Assembly: GCA_021848765.1 (NCBI GenBank)
Contig: JAJZTU010000060.1
Coordinates: 1 to 13,748, forward strand
Length of the DNA stretch: 13,748 nucleotides
Source of the DNA: Bacillota bacterium
GTDB lineage: Bacteria; Bacillota; GCA-003054495; Carboxydocellales; JAJZTU01
Reading direction: 5' to 3'
Positions within the stretch are counted from its first letter, which is position 1, and every line of letters starts with the position of its first letter. Positions 5,817-12,775 of this stretch are shown here, piece after piece. The notes beneath the pieces are model-generated. The model had not been told where the DNA came from. It ran no database searches and was given only the letters and a program-made list of their open reading frames with translations. The translations under genes and the position numbers were made by a program.

Positions 5817-6446
5817 TTACGCTACCAGGCCCCCGGCTATTTCCACGGCTGAACCCGCATCTCCCGCGTAGGCATCAGCTCCAATCTCCGTGGCAAATTC
5901 CCGGGATACGGGTGCTCCACCAACAATTATTTTTACATTTTCTCTCAGGCCTGCCCGGACAAAGGCTTCAACAGTTGCTTTCATGGCCGGCATGGTTGTG
6001 GTTAACAAAGCGGACACGCCAACTATTTGGGGCCTGTGCTCCTGAACTGCGGCCACAAACTTCTCCGGAGCCACATCCACCCCCAGGTCCACTACTTCCC
6101 AGCCGGCTCCCCGCAGCATCATGATTACCAAATTTTTACCAATGTCATGCAGGTCACCCTTTACTGTGCCAATAACAGCTTTGGCCACATACTTGCGCTC
6201 CCCTGCCAGGATCAAGGGTTCGATAATCCTGACTCCGGCCTGCATAGCGCGGGCGGCAATGAGCATCTCAGGCACGAAGATTTCGTTGTTCCTGAACTTC
6301 TCGCCCACCACCAGCATGGCGGCGATCAGTCCATTATCCAAAATATCGCCGGGCGACAGGCCCTCTTCCAGGGCACGCTTAACCCCGTTTTCCACCTGGG
6401 CCTTTTGGCCGGCTATGGTAGCGGATTTGATATCGTCCAAAATCAT
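5817..6446 (-). CDS. Corrinoid (cobalamin-binding) protein of a methyltransferase system
   Basis: 209 residues from the ATG at 6446, which has GGGGGG six bases upstream; an ATG two codons earlier touches the G run and is less likely. The N-terminal helical cap (about residues 1-85, with GLSPGDILDNGLIAAM and NNEIFVPEML) is followed by a Rossmann-like B12-binding domain. That domain has GDLHDIGKN, the D-x-H-x-x-G motif that supplies the lower His ligand (H100), and then VGVSALLTTTMPAM and VGGAPVS. It matches MtaC/MtvC/OdmA-type proteins that shuttle a methyl group between two methyltransferases. It would accept the methyl from the UroD-family protein encoded upstream and pass it to the AcsE-like protein encoded downstream. 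The activase that re-reduces oxidised corrinoid is not in the window. Confidence 0.93.
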   Translation of the reverse strand: MILDDIKSATIAGQKAQVENGVKRALEEGLSPGDILDNGLIAAMLVVGEKFRNNEIFVPEMLIAARAMQAGVRIIEPLILAGERKYVAKAVIGTVKGDLHDIGKNLVIMMLRGAGWEVVDLGVDVAPEKFVAAVQEHRPQIVGVSALLTTTMPAMKATVEAFVRAGLRENVKIIVGGAPVSREFATEIGADAYAGDAGSAVEIAGGLVA

Positions 6447-6511
6447 TTCCATCCCCCCAGCGAAGTATTGTTTTTATGTTTCTTGCAAAACCCTGGTAAC
6501 ATGGCGGAAAA

Positions 6512-6967
6512 TTACAGCCGGTCTTTATAGTAGTCAGGGGCAATAACTCCCTCTTTATCAAACCAGCGGGGAACATCCACTCCGGAATAGAGCAGAATGT
6601 TACCCCAGGGATTGAAAGCCCCGGTACGCACAATAGCTTTAGCTTTAGCGGCCATTTCGGACAGAATTTTTTCATGGGCTATGGCCTCCTGGGTTATCCC
6701 GGGGAAAAGCCGCTGTAGTTCCTGATACAAAGGCCGGTTATAAGTCTTAATATCCTCCGCATAGGCAATCTTCTCTACTACAAGGTCTTCCTTGATTAGA
6801 TCCAGGACTTGCTCCAGAGTGGGAACGTCTTTTTCCATAGCCAGGTCAATCCGCCAGGCGCTGTTCGGGATCGGAAAACCTGCATCACACACAATAATAT
6901 AATCACCATGCCCCATGCCGGCAATAATCTCATTCAGGTCCTTGTTAAGAATACGTCCACGTTTCAT
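6512..6967 (-). CDS. rbsD: RbsD/FucU-family sugar mutarotase
   Basis: 151 residues from the ATG at 6967, with AAGGGG seven bases upstream. RbsD interconverts pyranose and furanose forms of ribose so that the kinase receives the furanose. The family marks are present: MKRGRILN at the start, GHGD with the catalytic His at residue 20, VCDAGFPIP (D28), AEDIK, a His in IAHEK, and a C-terminal RTGAFNPWGNILLYSGV. In E. coli RbsD the last motif is SPYANI, whose Tyr and Asn touch the sugar; here Tyr is Trp while the Asn is kept. A tail of about 14 extra residues (PRWFDKEG...) follows the usual end of the family. It lies 20 bases after rbsK. The family call is secure; ribose as substrate is not. Confidence 0.93.
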   Translation of the reverse strand: MKRGRILNKDLNEIIAGMGHGDYIIVCDAGFPIPNSAWRIDLAMEKDVPTLEQVLDLIKEDLVVEKIAYAEDIKTYNRPLYQELQRLFPGITQEAIAHEKILSEMAAKAKAIVRTGAFNPWGNILLYSGVDVPRWFDKEGVIAPDYYKDRL

Positions 6968-6987
6968 GTCAATTCCCCTTTCGCCTG

Positions 6988-7902
6988 TTAGTCTTGTTTC
7001 ACTAATGCTTCCACTTGTTTACGGTAAGGTAAGGCCGGAACAACGCCTCTTCCCGTGCAGGTGATGGCCGCCGCCGCGTTGGCAAAGCGGACGGCTTCAG
7101 GTAAAGCCCGGTTCTCGGAAAGGGCCACGGCCAGTGCAGCCGTGAAAGTATCTCCGGCCCCGGTGGTATCGATGGCAGTTACGGAGAATGCGGGTACCAA
7201 CATGCGCTCCCCATCCCAGGTGGCGAGGTAGGCTCCTTTTTCCCCCAAGGTGATGACTGCGGTCTTGACCCCCAGACCCAGGATTTTTTCTGCCAGCCTT
7301 TCTACCGGTATAGGGTCGTCGGGTTTTCTGCCCACAATCAGCCTTGCTTCAGTCTCATTGGGTACTACAATATCCACCAATGACCATATCTCTTCCGGCA
7401 GTTCCTGATAAGGAGCAGGGTTGAGAATTACCGGTATTCTTTTAATCCTGGCAAGCTTTGCTGAATAGAGCACAATCTGCGGTGAAATCTCCAACTGCAT
7501 CACCAGGCTTGAACTTCTGTCCAGAACCTCCCCGGCGGCATTCACATCTTCCAGACTCAAGCATTCATTTGCTCCCATATCCAGGGTAATGATGTTGTTT
7601 CCTCCCCGGTCAACAATGATAAAGCCTACCCCTGTGGAAACCCCGGAACAGAACCTGACGCCGGCGGCGTTAACCCCTTCGGCACGATACATTTCCAAGG
7701 CCTCCCGGCCAAAGTGGTCCTCACCCACACAAGCCACAAAATATGGTTCTATACCCAACCGTGCCATGGCTACAGCCTGGTTGGAGCCCTTTCCGCCAAA
7801 TTCGGCACGGTATCCTTTTCCAATTAATGTTTCCCCACTTAAGGGGAATCGCCCCGTGAACATGGTCATGCCCACGGCATAGCTCCCTACCACTGTGATC
7901 AT
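6988..7902 (-). CDS. rbsK: Ribokinase-like PfkB-family sugar kinase with altered sugar-binding motif
   Basis: 304 residues from the ATG at 7902; GGAGG lies 11 bases upstream, which is rather far. PfkB marks are the Gly motif FGGKGSNQAVA (35-45), MQLE with E138, NPAPYQELPEE (161-171), VPNETEA (180-186) and TTGAGDTF with the catalytic base D251. This matches ribokinase along its whole length. The oddity is the first sugar-binding segment: E. coli RbsK has GSINADHIL, where N14 and D16 contact ribose hydroxyls, but this protein has GSYAVGMTM, so the pair is A9 and G11. The rest of the pocket (G37, K38, N41, E138, D251) is intact. An active kinase on a furanose with a changed O2/O3 environment is a fair inference. 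It follows the UroD-family gene by 18 bases. Confidence 0.9.
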   Translation of the reverse strand: MITVVGSYAVGMTMFTGRFPLSGETLIGKGYRAEFGGKGSNQAVAMARLGIEPYFVACVGEDHFGREALEMYRAEGVNAAGVRFCSGVSTGVGFIIVDRGGNNIITLDMGANECLSLEDVNAAGEVLDRSSSLVMQLEISPQIVLYSAKLARIKRIPVILNPAPYQELPEEIWSLVDIVVPNETEARLIVGRKPDDPIPVERLAEKILGLGVKTAVITLGEKGAYLATWDGERMLVPAFSVTAIDTTGAGDTFTAALAVALSENRALPEAVRFANAAAAITCTGRGVVPALPYRKQVEALVKQD

Positions 7903-7920
7903 CTTTTCTTCATCCTCCCT

Positions 7921-9144
7921 TTATGGGGCATAGTTACGGACGCCTTTGGCAGTTTCGAATAGGGCTGTAATCTTTTCCGGAGCTACCCCGGCCTGAATGT
8001 TATGCACCTGATTAAAGATAAACCCGCCGTTTGGCTTAAATACTTCCATCATTTCTTCCACCTCACGGCGTACATCATCAACACTTCCAAAGGTAAGGGT
8101 AGTTTGGGTGCTGCAGCCGCCACCCCAAAAAGTAATCTCAGAACCGAACTCACCCTTGAGGGTGCGGGGGTGCATTTTAGCAGCATTGATCTGCACCGGG
8201 TTCAGAATATCCACACCGGCCTCGATCAGGTCAGGAATGAAATCATAAATACTTCCGCAGCTATGCAGGAAAATAAAGACACCTGGCTGTTTCTTCTTAA
8301 TAAACCGGAAGATCTCTTGATGAAAAGGTTTAAACAATTCACGGTACAACTGGGGAGGGATGAGGGGGCCTTGTTGCATGCCCAGGTCATCATTGGCCTG
8401 GATTACCTGCACGTACCGGCCAACGGCATCCAGGTAACGGTCCATCATACTCAGATAAGCCTCGGTAAGCCGTTCCAGGTAGCTACGTACCAGGTCCTGT
8501 TCCGTCATGATTTTGACTAACCACTCTTCATACCCGAAATCTTTGATCCCTTTTTCAAAAATACTGATACCGGTATGGCCCACAATGGCATATTCTGTGT
8601 TTTCGTACAAGTCCCGGGCCCGGTCAGCTAAGTATTTTAGTTCTGCGTCAGAAACAGCCGGATAACCCGCCCGGTCCAAATCGGCCTCATCAATAGCGTC
8701 TCCCAGGGGAGCATAGACTTCGTCAAAATACAGTCCGCCACCAGGCCGCTTGGCCACAACCTGCCCGTTGTGAATCACTGCTTCACAGCCATCATCCAAG
8801 GTTACCGGATTGAAATCCTCAGGTAGCAGGCATGGTGAACCGTCCGGCAGGGTGCCGGGTTTCCAGCGATCGACCTTTAGTCCCATGGAAGGCGCAAGCC
8901 GGGGGAGGCCGATCACATCTGTTCCCGACCAATCCAGGAGCTCCTGCTCAGGTAAGGCAAGAAGCTGTTTTACATCATAGAGCAATGTAGATTCAGGATT
9001 TAAACCCAAATATTTCTTAAGGTCATTGTACGCTACTGCATTTATGCCGGTGGAACGTGTGGCCCCGAAATCAATGGGGACACGGTCCGGCTCCTGATGC
9101 TTCAGGGCCATAAGAACACGTTCCCGGGAAGTTAATTTAGTCAT
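7921..9144 (-). CDS. UroD/MtaA-family corrinoid methyltransferase (likely methyltransferase I)
   Basis: 407 residues from the ATG at 9144, which has AGGAGG about 8 bases upstream; a GTG six codons earlier lies before that site and is rejected. The protein starts like its family (TSRERVLMALKHQEPDRVPIDFG) and carries FLHSCGSIYDFIPDLIEAGVD, with H294-x-C296, plus WGGGCSTQ with C344. His-x-Cys plus a later Cys is the zinc site of MtaA/MtbA-type enzymes; the assignment of C344 as third ligand is an inference. It ends with the typical NQVHNIQAGVAPEKI. True uroporphyrinogen decarboxylase is unlikely given the length and neighbours: rbsB before it, and a kinase, mutarotase, corrinoid protein and pterin methyltransferase after. 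The likely job is to demethylate the imported substrate and methylate the corrinoid protein. The substrate is unknown. Confidence 0.85.
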   Translation of the reverse strand: MTKLTSRERVLMALKHQEPDRVPIDFGATRSTGINAVAYNDLKKYLGLNPESTLLYDVKQLLALPEQELLDWSGTDVIGLPRLAPSMGLKVDRWKPGTLPDGSPCLLPEDFNPVTLDDGCEAVIHNGQVVAKRPGGGLYFDEVYAPLGDAIDEADLDRAGYPAVSDAELKYLADRARDLYENTEYAIVGHTGISIFEKGIKDFGYEEWLVKIMTEQDLVRSYLERLTEAYLSMMDRYLDAVGRYVQVIQANDDLGMQQGPLIPPQLYRELFKPFHQEIFRFIKKKQPGVFIFLHSCGSIYDFIPDLIEAGVDILNPVQINAAKMHPRTLKGEFGSEITFWGGGCSTQTTLTFGSVDDVRREVEEMMEVFKPNGGFIFNQVHNIQAGVAPEKITALFETAKGVRNYAP

Positions 9145-9161
9145 GGCCACGCCTCCTGTCA

Positions 9162-9200
9162 CCGTTGACGCCGGGGAGGAACGATCCCCGGCGGATACGG
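9162..9200 (-). other. Intercistronic hairpin between rbsB and the methyltransferase gene
   Basis: A perfect 9-base GC-rich stem (9169-9177 with 9185-9193, CGCCGGGGA / TCCCCGGCG) closes a 7-base loop. Four more pairs (9162-9165 with 9197-9200) follow a small internal loop. No T run follows, so it is not a normal terminator. It lies 30 bases past the rbsB stop. It may protect the rbsB message or set different levels of the transporter and enzyme genes. Confidence 0.6.
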
Positions 9201-9230
9201 AAAAATAGATTGTCTCAACAACTGTTACGG

Positions 9231-10208
9231 TTAATCGCGAACCTTGATAGTGTCTACGTTTTCTTTGGTAACCAGCGTGGAAGGAACGATAATGACCTTC
9301 TCCTTAAGGGTTCCATCCATTACCTGCTTAGCTACCTCTAAAGCCTTTTTGCCAAAGAAATACGGCGGCAAGGAGACATCAGCCAGGATTTTTCCTTCCT
9401 TCAACGCTTTGAGTCCTTCTTCAGTGGCGTCAACTCCCAATACTTTAATTTTGCTTAACTTCCCGGCAGCCTCAATGGCAGAGATGGCGCCTAAGGCCAT
9501 TTCGTCATTGGCTGCATAAACAGCGTCTATATCAGGGTTAGCCTGAAGGATGTCCTCCATAACCTTCATCCCCTGAGCCCGGTCAAAATTAGCCGAGAGC
9601 TGGGCAACAAGTTTTAGCTCGGGATAGTTTTTAAGTACTTCACTAAATCCCTTGCTGCGATCCTGGGCCACATCGGTACCCATGACACCCTGGAGTTCGG
9701 CTACTTTACCCTTACCGTTTAAAGCCTTTGCCAAATACTCCCCTAACATGGTCCCGGTTTTAATTTCATCAAAGGAAATGTGGGCAGCTACTTCACCGCC
9801 ATTAGCTTTCCGGTTCCAGGTAACCACCGGAATGCCGGCCTTGTTGGCCTCCTGAATAGCCGGAACAACTGCATCGCTGTCTACCGGGTTAATAATAATC
9901 AGATCTGTCTTCTGGGAAATAAAGTTTTCAACATCACTGATTTGCTTGTTTGAATCATTCTGAGCATCAGCAAGAACCAGGTCATAACCAACTTCCTTGG
10001 CCCCGGCCTCGGCTCCCTCTTTGACAGTTACGAAATACGGATTATTCAGGGTACTGATGGAAAAGGCTACTTTAAGCTTTTTGTCAGCCGCACCGCCGGC
10101 ATTTTGCTGGGGCGTGCCCTGATCTTTTGAGCCACAGCCTGCCAGGAAGGTGGTCGCTAACACCAGAGCCATGGCCAGAAACAATGATTTCTTTCTTAAT
10201 TTACCCAT
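9231..10208 (-). CDS. rbsB: Ribose-type ABC transporter substrate-binding lipoprotein
   Basis: 325 residues from the ATG at 10208, which has AGGAGG seven bases upstream; an in-frame start at 10229 lies ahead of that site and is rejected. A lipoprotein signal (KLRKKS, hydrophobic core, LAGC with C25) anchors it outside the membrane. The mature part aligns over its length with E. coli RbsB: NNPYF, IIINPVDSDAV, VTWNRKA, a conserved Arg in DRSKGF, NFDRAQG, AANDEMALGA and VLGVDATEEG. Among the ten E. coli ribose contacts, N13, F16, R90, R141, F164, N190 and D215 are kept, while F15 is Tyr, D89 is Asn and Q235 is Leu. The ligand is therefore probably a pentose-like sugar but perhaps not free ribose. 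It lies in line with rbsA and rbsC. Confidence 0.93.
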   Translation of the reverse strand: MGKLRKKSLFLAMALVLATTFLAGCGSKDQGTPQQNAGGAADKKLKVAFSISTLNNPYFVTVKEGAEAGAKEVGYDLVLADAQNDSNKQISDVENFISQKTDLIIINPVDSDAVVPAIQEANKAGIPVVTWNRKANGGEVAAHISFDEIKTGTMLGEYLAKALNGKGKVAELQGVMGTDVAQDRSKGFSEVLKNYPELKLVAQLSANFDRAQGMKVMEDILQANPDIDAVYAANDEMALGAISAIEAAGKLSKIKVLGVDATEEGLKALKEGKILADVSLPPYFFGKKALEVAKQVMDGTLKEKVIIVPSTLVTKENVDTIKVRD

Positions 10209-10210
10209 GG

Positions 10211-10229
10211 TTGAACCTCCTTTGTTCAA
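10211..10229 (-). promoter_or_regulatory. Small hairpin presenting the rbsB ribosome binding site
   Basis: On the minus strand TTGAAC and GTTCAA form a perfect 6-base stem whose 7-base loop, AAAGGAG, holds most of the Shine-Dalgarno sequence. It ends two bases before the ATG. The loop placement could expose the site and favour high translation of the binding protein; it could also be chance. Confidence 0.4.
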
Positions 10230-10326
10230 ATGTTCCGGTGTAACCTGAAATCACACTTGGGAAAACGCACACTCTCCGATTCCGAAATGCACCCCCTTTT
10301 CACCTCTTTAAGTAAAGCCTATATCA

Positions 10327-11286
10327 TCACTGCCGGCGCATGGCCCGCTGGGCAGCCATTTTAGATAAACGGCTGTCAGTGACCACAGCAACGATGATAA
10401 TAAGGGCTTTCACCACATCCTGATAGAAAGGAGAAACGTTCATCAGATTTAATGCATTGGAGATTATACCCAGGATAAGGGCTCCGATGAGGGTGCCCAG
10501 CACTCCGCCACTTCCCCCCATCAAACTTGTTCCTCCAAGGATAACTGCTGCAATGGCGTCAAGCTCCCACCCGCTTCCGGCGGTGGGCTGGGCCGATGCC
10601 AGGCGACTGGTGAGCACCAAACCCGCCAGACCGGCCAACAATCCACTGATAGTGTAAACCAATACCTTGACCCGTTCACAAGGGACTCCCGAAAGCCTGG
10701 CCGCCTCTTCGCTTCCGCCAATGGCGTAAACATACCGGCCAAAGCGTGTACGGCTTAAGAAAATATGCACCAGGATGAACACGCCAATCATGATCAGGAT
10801 GGGCACGGGAATGCCCAACAGGCTACCCCCGCCGATGGTCCGGAATTCTTCCACCCTTGCTATAACAGGGTTTCCCTGGGTGTACACCAGAGTCAAGCCC
10901 CGTGCACCCACCATGGTGGCAAGGGTAACAATGAAGGGAGGCAAAGCCTGGGTGGTAATTAAAACTCCGTTAATTAAGCCGATGCTGGCCCCCACCGCCA
11001 GGGTAACCAGAATACCCACCGCCACCGAATCTGTGCTGACCATGAAACCGGCTCCCACCGCCCCGGCCAGGGCCACGATGGAACCAACAGAAAGGTCGAT
11101 ACCTGCAGTGATAATCACCACAGTCATCCCGGCGGCAATGATAGCGGTCATGGAGACCTGCCGGACCACAGTCATCAGATTAGTCATCGTAAAGAAGGCA
11201 TCGGAAATCAAGGAAACTATCAGGATCTCCAAAAGCAAAACCAATAAGATCCGGTACTGGCGCAAAACCTGCTTGACAGTAAGCAC
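10327..11286 (-). CDS. rbsC: Ribose-type ABC transporter permease
   Basis: 319 residues from a GTG start at 11286, with a run of six G eight bases upstream. It is a hydrophobic protein with about eight to ten membrane spans and the family's conserved segments: GIDLSVGSIVALAGAVGAG, a loop with GGSEEAARLSGVPCERVK, which contacts the ATPase, then SGLLAGLAGLVLTSRL and LDAIAAVILGGTSLMGGSGG. It forms the membrane channel with RbsA and receives substrate from RbsB. The N-terminus (VKQVLRQYRILLVLLLEIL) is normal, so the start is firm even though it lies inside the annotated end of rbsA. A 118-base gap separates it from rbsB. Confidence 0.93.
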   Translation of the reverse strand: MLTVKQVLRQYRILLVLLLEILIVSLISDAFFTMTNLMTVVRQVSMTAIIAAGMTVVIITAGIDLSVGSIVALAGAVGAGFMVSTDSVAVGILVTLAVGASIGLINGVLITTQALPPFIVTLATMVGARGLTLVYTQGNPVIARVEEFRTIGGGSLLGIPVPILIMIGVFILVHIFLSRTRFGRYVYAIGGSEEAARLSGVPCERVKVLVYTISGLLAGLAGLVLTSRLASAQPTAGSGWELDAIAAVILGGTSLMGGSGGVLGTLIGALILGIISNALNLMNVSPFYQDVVKALIIIVAVVTDSRLSKMAAQRAMRRQ

Positions 11287-12770
11287 TTTTCATTCCCCCC
11301 GATGGCATACTGCATGACTTTTTCCTGACCGGCTTCACCAGCCTGCAGCTCGGTTACCACCCTACCGTCCCGCATGACCAGGACCCGGTCGCTCATTCCC
11401 AACACTTCCGGAAGATCTGACGAGATTAGGAGCACACCCTTGCCGGATGCCGTCAAGTCATTTAACAGCCGGTAAATTTCAGTTCTGGCCCCCACATCTA
11501 TACCCCGTGTAGGCTCACTCAAAACAAGTATCGGCGAACCCCGCTTCACCCACTTGCCAAGCACCAGCTTCTGTTGGTTCCCGCCACTCAGGTAACGAAC
11601 CGGCGCTTCCTGATCCAGGACACGCACCCGGAGCAGGTCCACCACGCTGTTTGCCAGGTCATTTTCAGCGCGGCGGGAAACCAATCCCAACTGTATCACC
11701 CGGTCCATGTTGGGCAGGGACACGTTTTCACGGGTGGAAAGCCCTGTGACCAGCCCTTCCGCTTTCCGATCCTCCGGCACTAAACCAATACCCCCCTCTA
11801 TAGCCGCAACCGGGTTGCTTAGCTTTACAGGTTCGTCCGCTACATAAACCGTTCCCCTGTAAGCATGGCGTCCAAAGAGGGTATCAGCTAATTCTTTCTT
11901 CCCGCAGCCCATAAGTCCGGCTATGCCCAGAACTTCCCCGGCATGCAGCGCAAAGCTGATGTCCTCCAGAAGCCCCGGTACCGTCAGGTGTTCCACTCGC
12001 AGCAAGACCTTGTCCGTGCTATGGTTTTCCCGGGGGTACATATCACTAATCTCACGACCGACCATATAGCTGATGATTTCATCACGGGAAAGCTCCACGG
12101 CAGGCCTGGTAATGATCATCCGGCCATCCCGGATGACCATAATGCGATCAGCTATCTGAAATATCTCATCCAACCGGTGGGAAATGTACAATATGCCCAT
12201 CCCCTGGGATTTCATTCTCCGGATCAGTTCAAACAAAGCCCGGGTTTCCTTGTCGTTTAACGCCGCTGTAGGCTCATCCATGATCATGATTCTCGCTGAC
12301 GCGGATGCTGCCCGGGCAATCTCTACCATTTGCTGTTCCCCTACCGTGAGTTCCTGGCAGGCTTTACGGGGATCCATGGCTAACCCCATCCGGCTCATCA
12401 CTTCGGAAGCGCCTTTGTACATGGCGTTCCAGTTCACCCAGCCCAACCGGTTAGGTTCCTGACCAAGATAAATATTTTCGGCAACACTCAACTGGGGAAT
12501 CAGACTGAATTCCTGGTAGATGATTCCCACTCCTGCGTTGCGTGCGTCCCGGGTATTGCTAAAGTGGCACCGCTGCCCGTCCATGAGGATACTTCCTGCA
12601 TCCGGTTGATAAACCCCGGCCAGAATCTTCATTAAGGTGGATTTACCGGCGCCGTTTTCACCTACGATGGCCAATACTTCCCCTGGGTCCAGCGTAAAAC
12701 TCACATCGTGCAGAACCGGATTGCCATAAAAGCTTTTGGAAACTCCATCCACTTTTAAGAATTCCGCCAT
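11220..12770 (-). CDS. rbsA: Ribose-type ABC transporter ATPase, two nucleotide-binding domains
   Basis: 516 residues from the ATG at 12770, chosen because MAEFLKVDGVSKSF aligns with RbsA openings and GGGCGG lies nine bases upstream; an ATG at 12779 overlaps the repressor stop but is too close to that site. Domain 1 is complete: GENGAGKST (37-45), LTVGEQQ (141-147), IMIMDEP (161-167). Domain 2 is degenerate, as usual for this family, but in its own way: GLMGCGKKEL keeps the Lys, while Walker B reads ILVLSEPT with Ser418 where Asp is normal. The protein runs about 21 residues past the normal end (after YAIGGNEK), giving a 67-base overlap with rbsC. A run of six G sits at that point: one more G would close the frame as IGG-E-stop. 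It energises uptake through RbsC. Confidence 0.93.
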   Translation of the reverse strand: MAEFLKVDGVSKSFYGNPVLHDVSFTLDPGEVLAIVGENGAGKSTLMKILAGVYQPDAGSILMDGQRCHFSNTRDARNAGVGIIYQEFSLIPQLSVAENIYLGQEPNRLGWVNWNAMYKGASEVMSRMGLAMDPRKACQELTVGEQQMVEIARAASASARIMIMDEPTAALNDKETRALFELIRRMKSQGMGILYISHRLDEIFQIADRIMVIRDGRMIITRPAVELSRDEIISYMVGREISDMYPRENHSTDKVLLRVEHLTVPGLLEDISFALHAGEVLGIAGLMGCGKKELADTLFGRHAYRGTVYVADEPVKLSNPVAAIEGGIGLVPEDRKAEGLVTGLSTRENVSLPNMDRVIQLGLVSRRAENDLANSVVDLLRVRVLDQEAPVRYLSGGNQQKLVLGKWVKRGSPILVLSEPTRGIDVGARTEIYRLLNDLTASGKGVLLISSDLPEVLGMSDRVLVMRDGRVVTELQAGEAGQEKVMQYAIGGNEKCLLSSRFCASTGSYWFCFWRS

Positions 12771-12775
12771 ACCTA

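Noticed and set aside
6379..6675. 98-codon minus-strand frame across the rbsD end and the start of the corrinoid gene
   Set aside because: It is another frame of the rbsD coding sequence; the RbsD motifs run uninterrupted to the stop at 6512, so there is no frameshift.
7921..9144. Uroporphyrinogen decarboxylase for haem synthesis
   Set aside because: No haem genes are near, the length is about 50 residues above the usual enzyme, a His-x-Cys metal motif is present, and the neighbours are a corrinoid protein and a methyltransferase.
6988..9144. 5-methylthioribose salvage as the operon's purpose
   Set aside because: That sugar has no free O5 for a ribokinase-type enzyme, and its known kinase is of another family. 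A thiomethyl substrate is not excluded but fits less well than an O-methyl sugar.
10209..10326. Internal promoter before rbsB
   Set aside because: No -35/-10 pair with acceptable spacing is seen on the minus strand in this gap.
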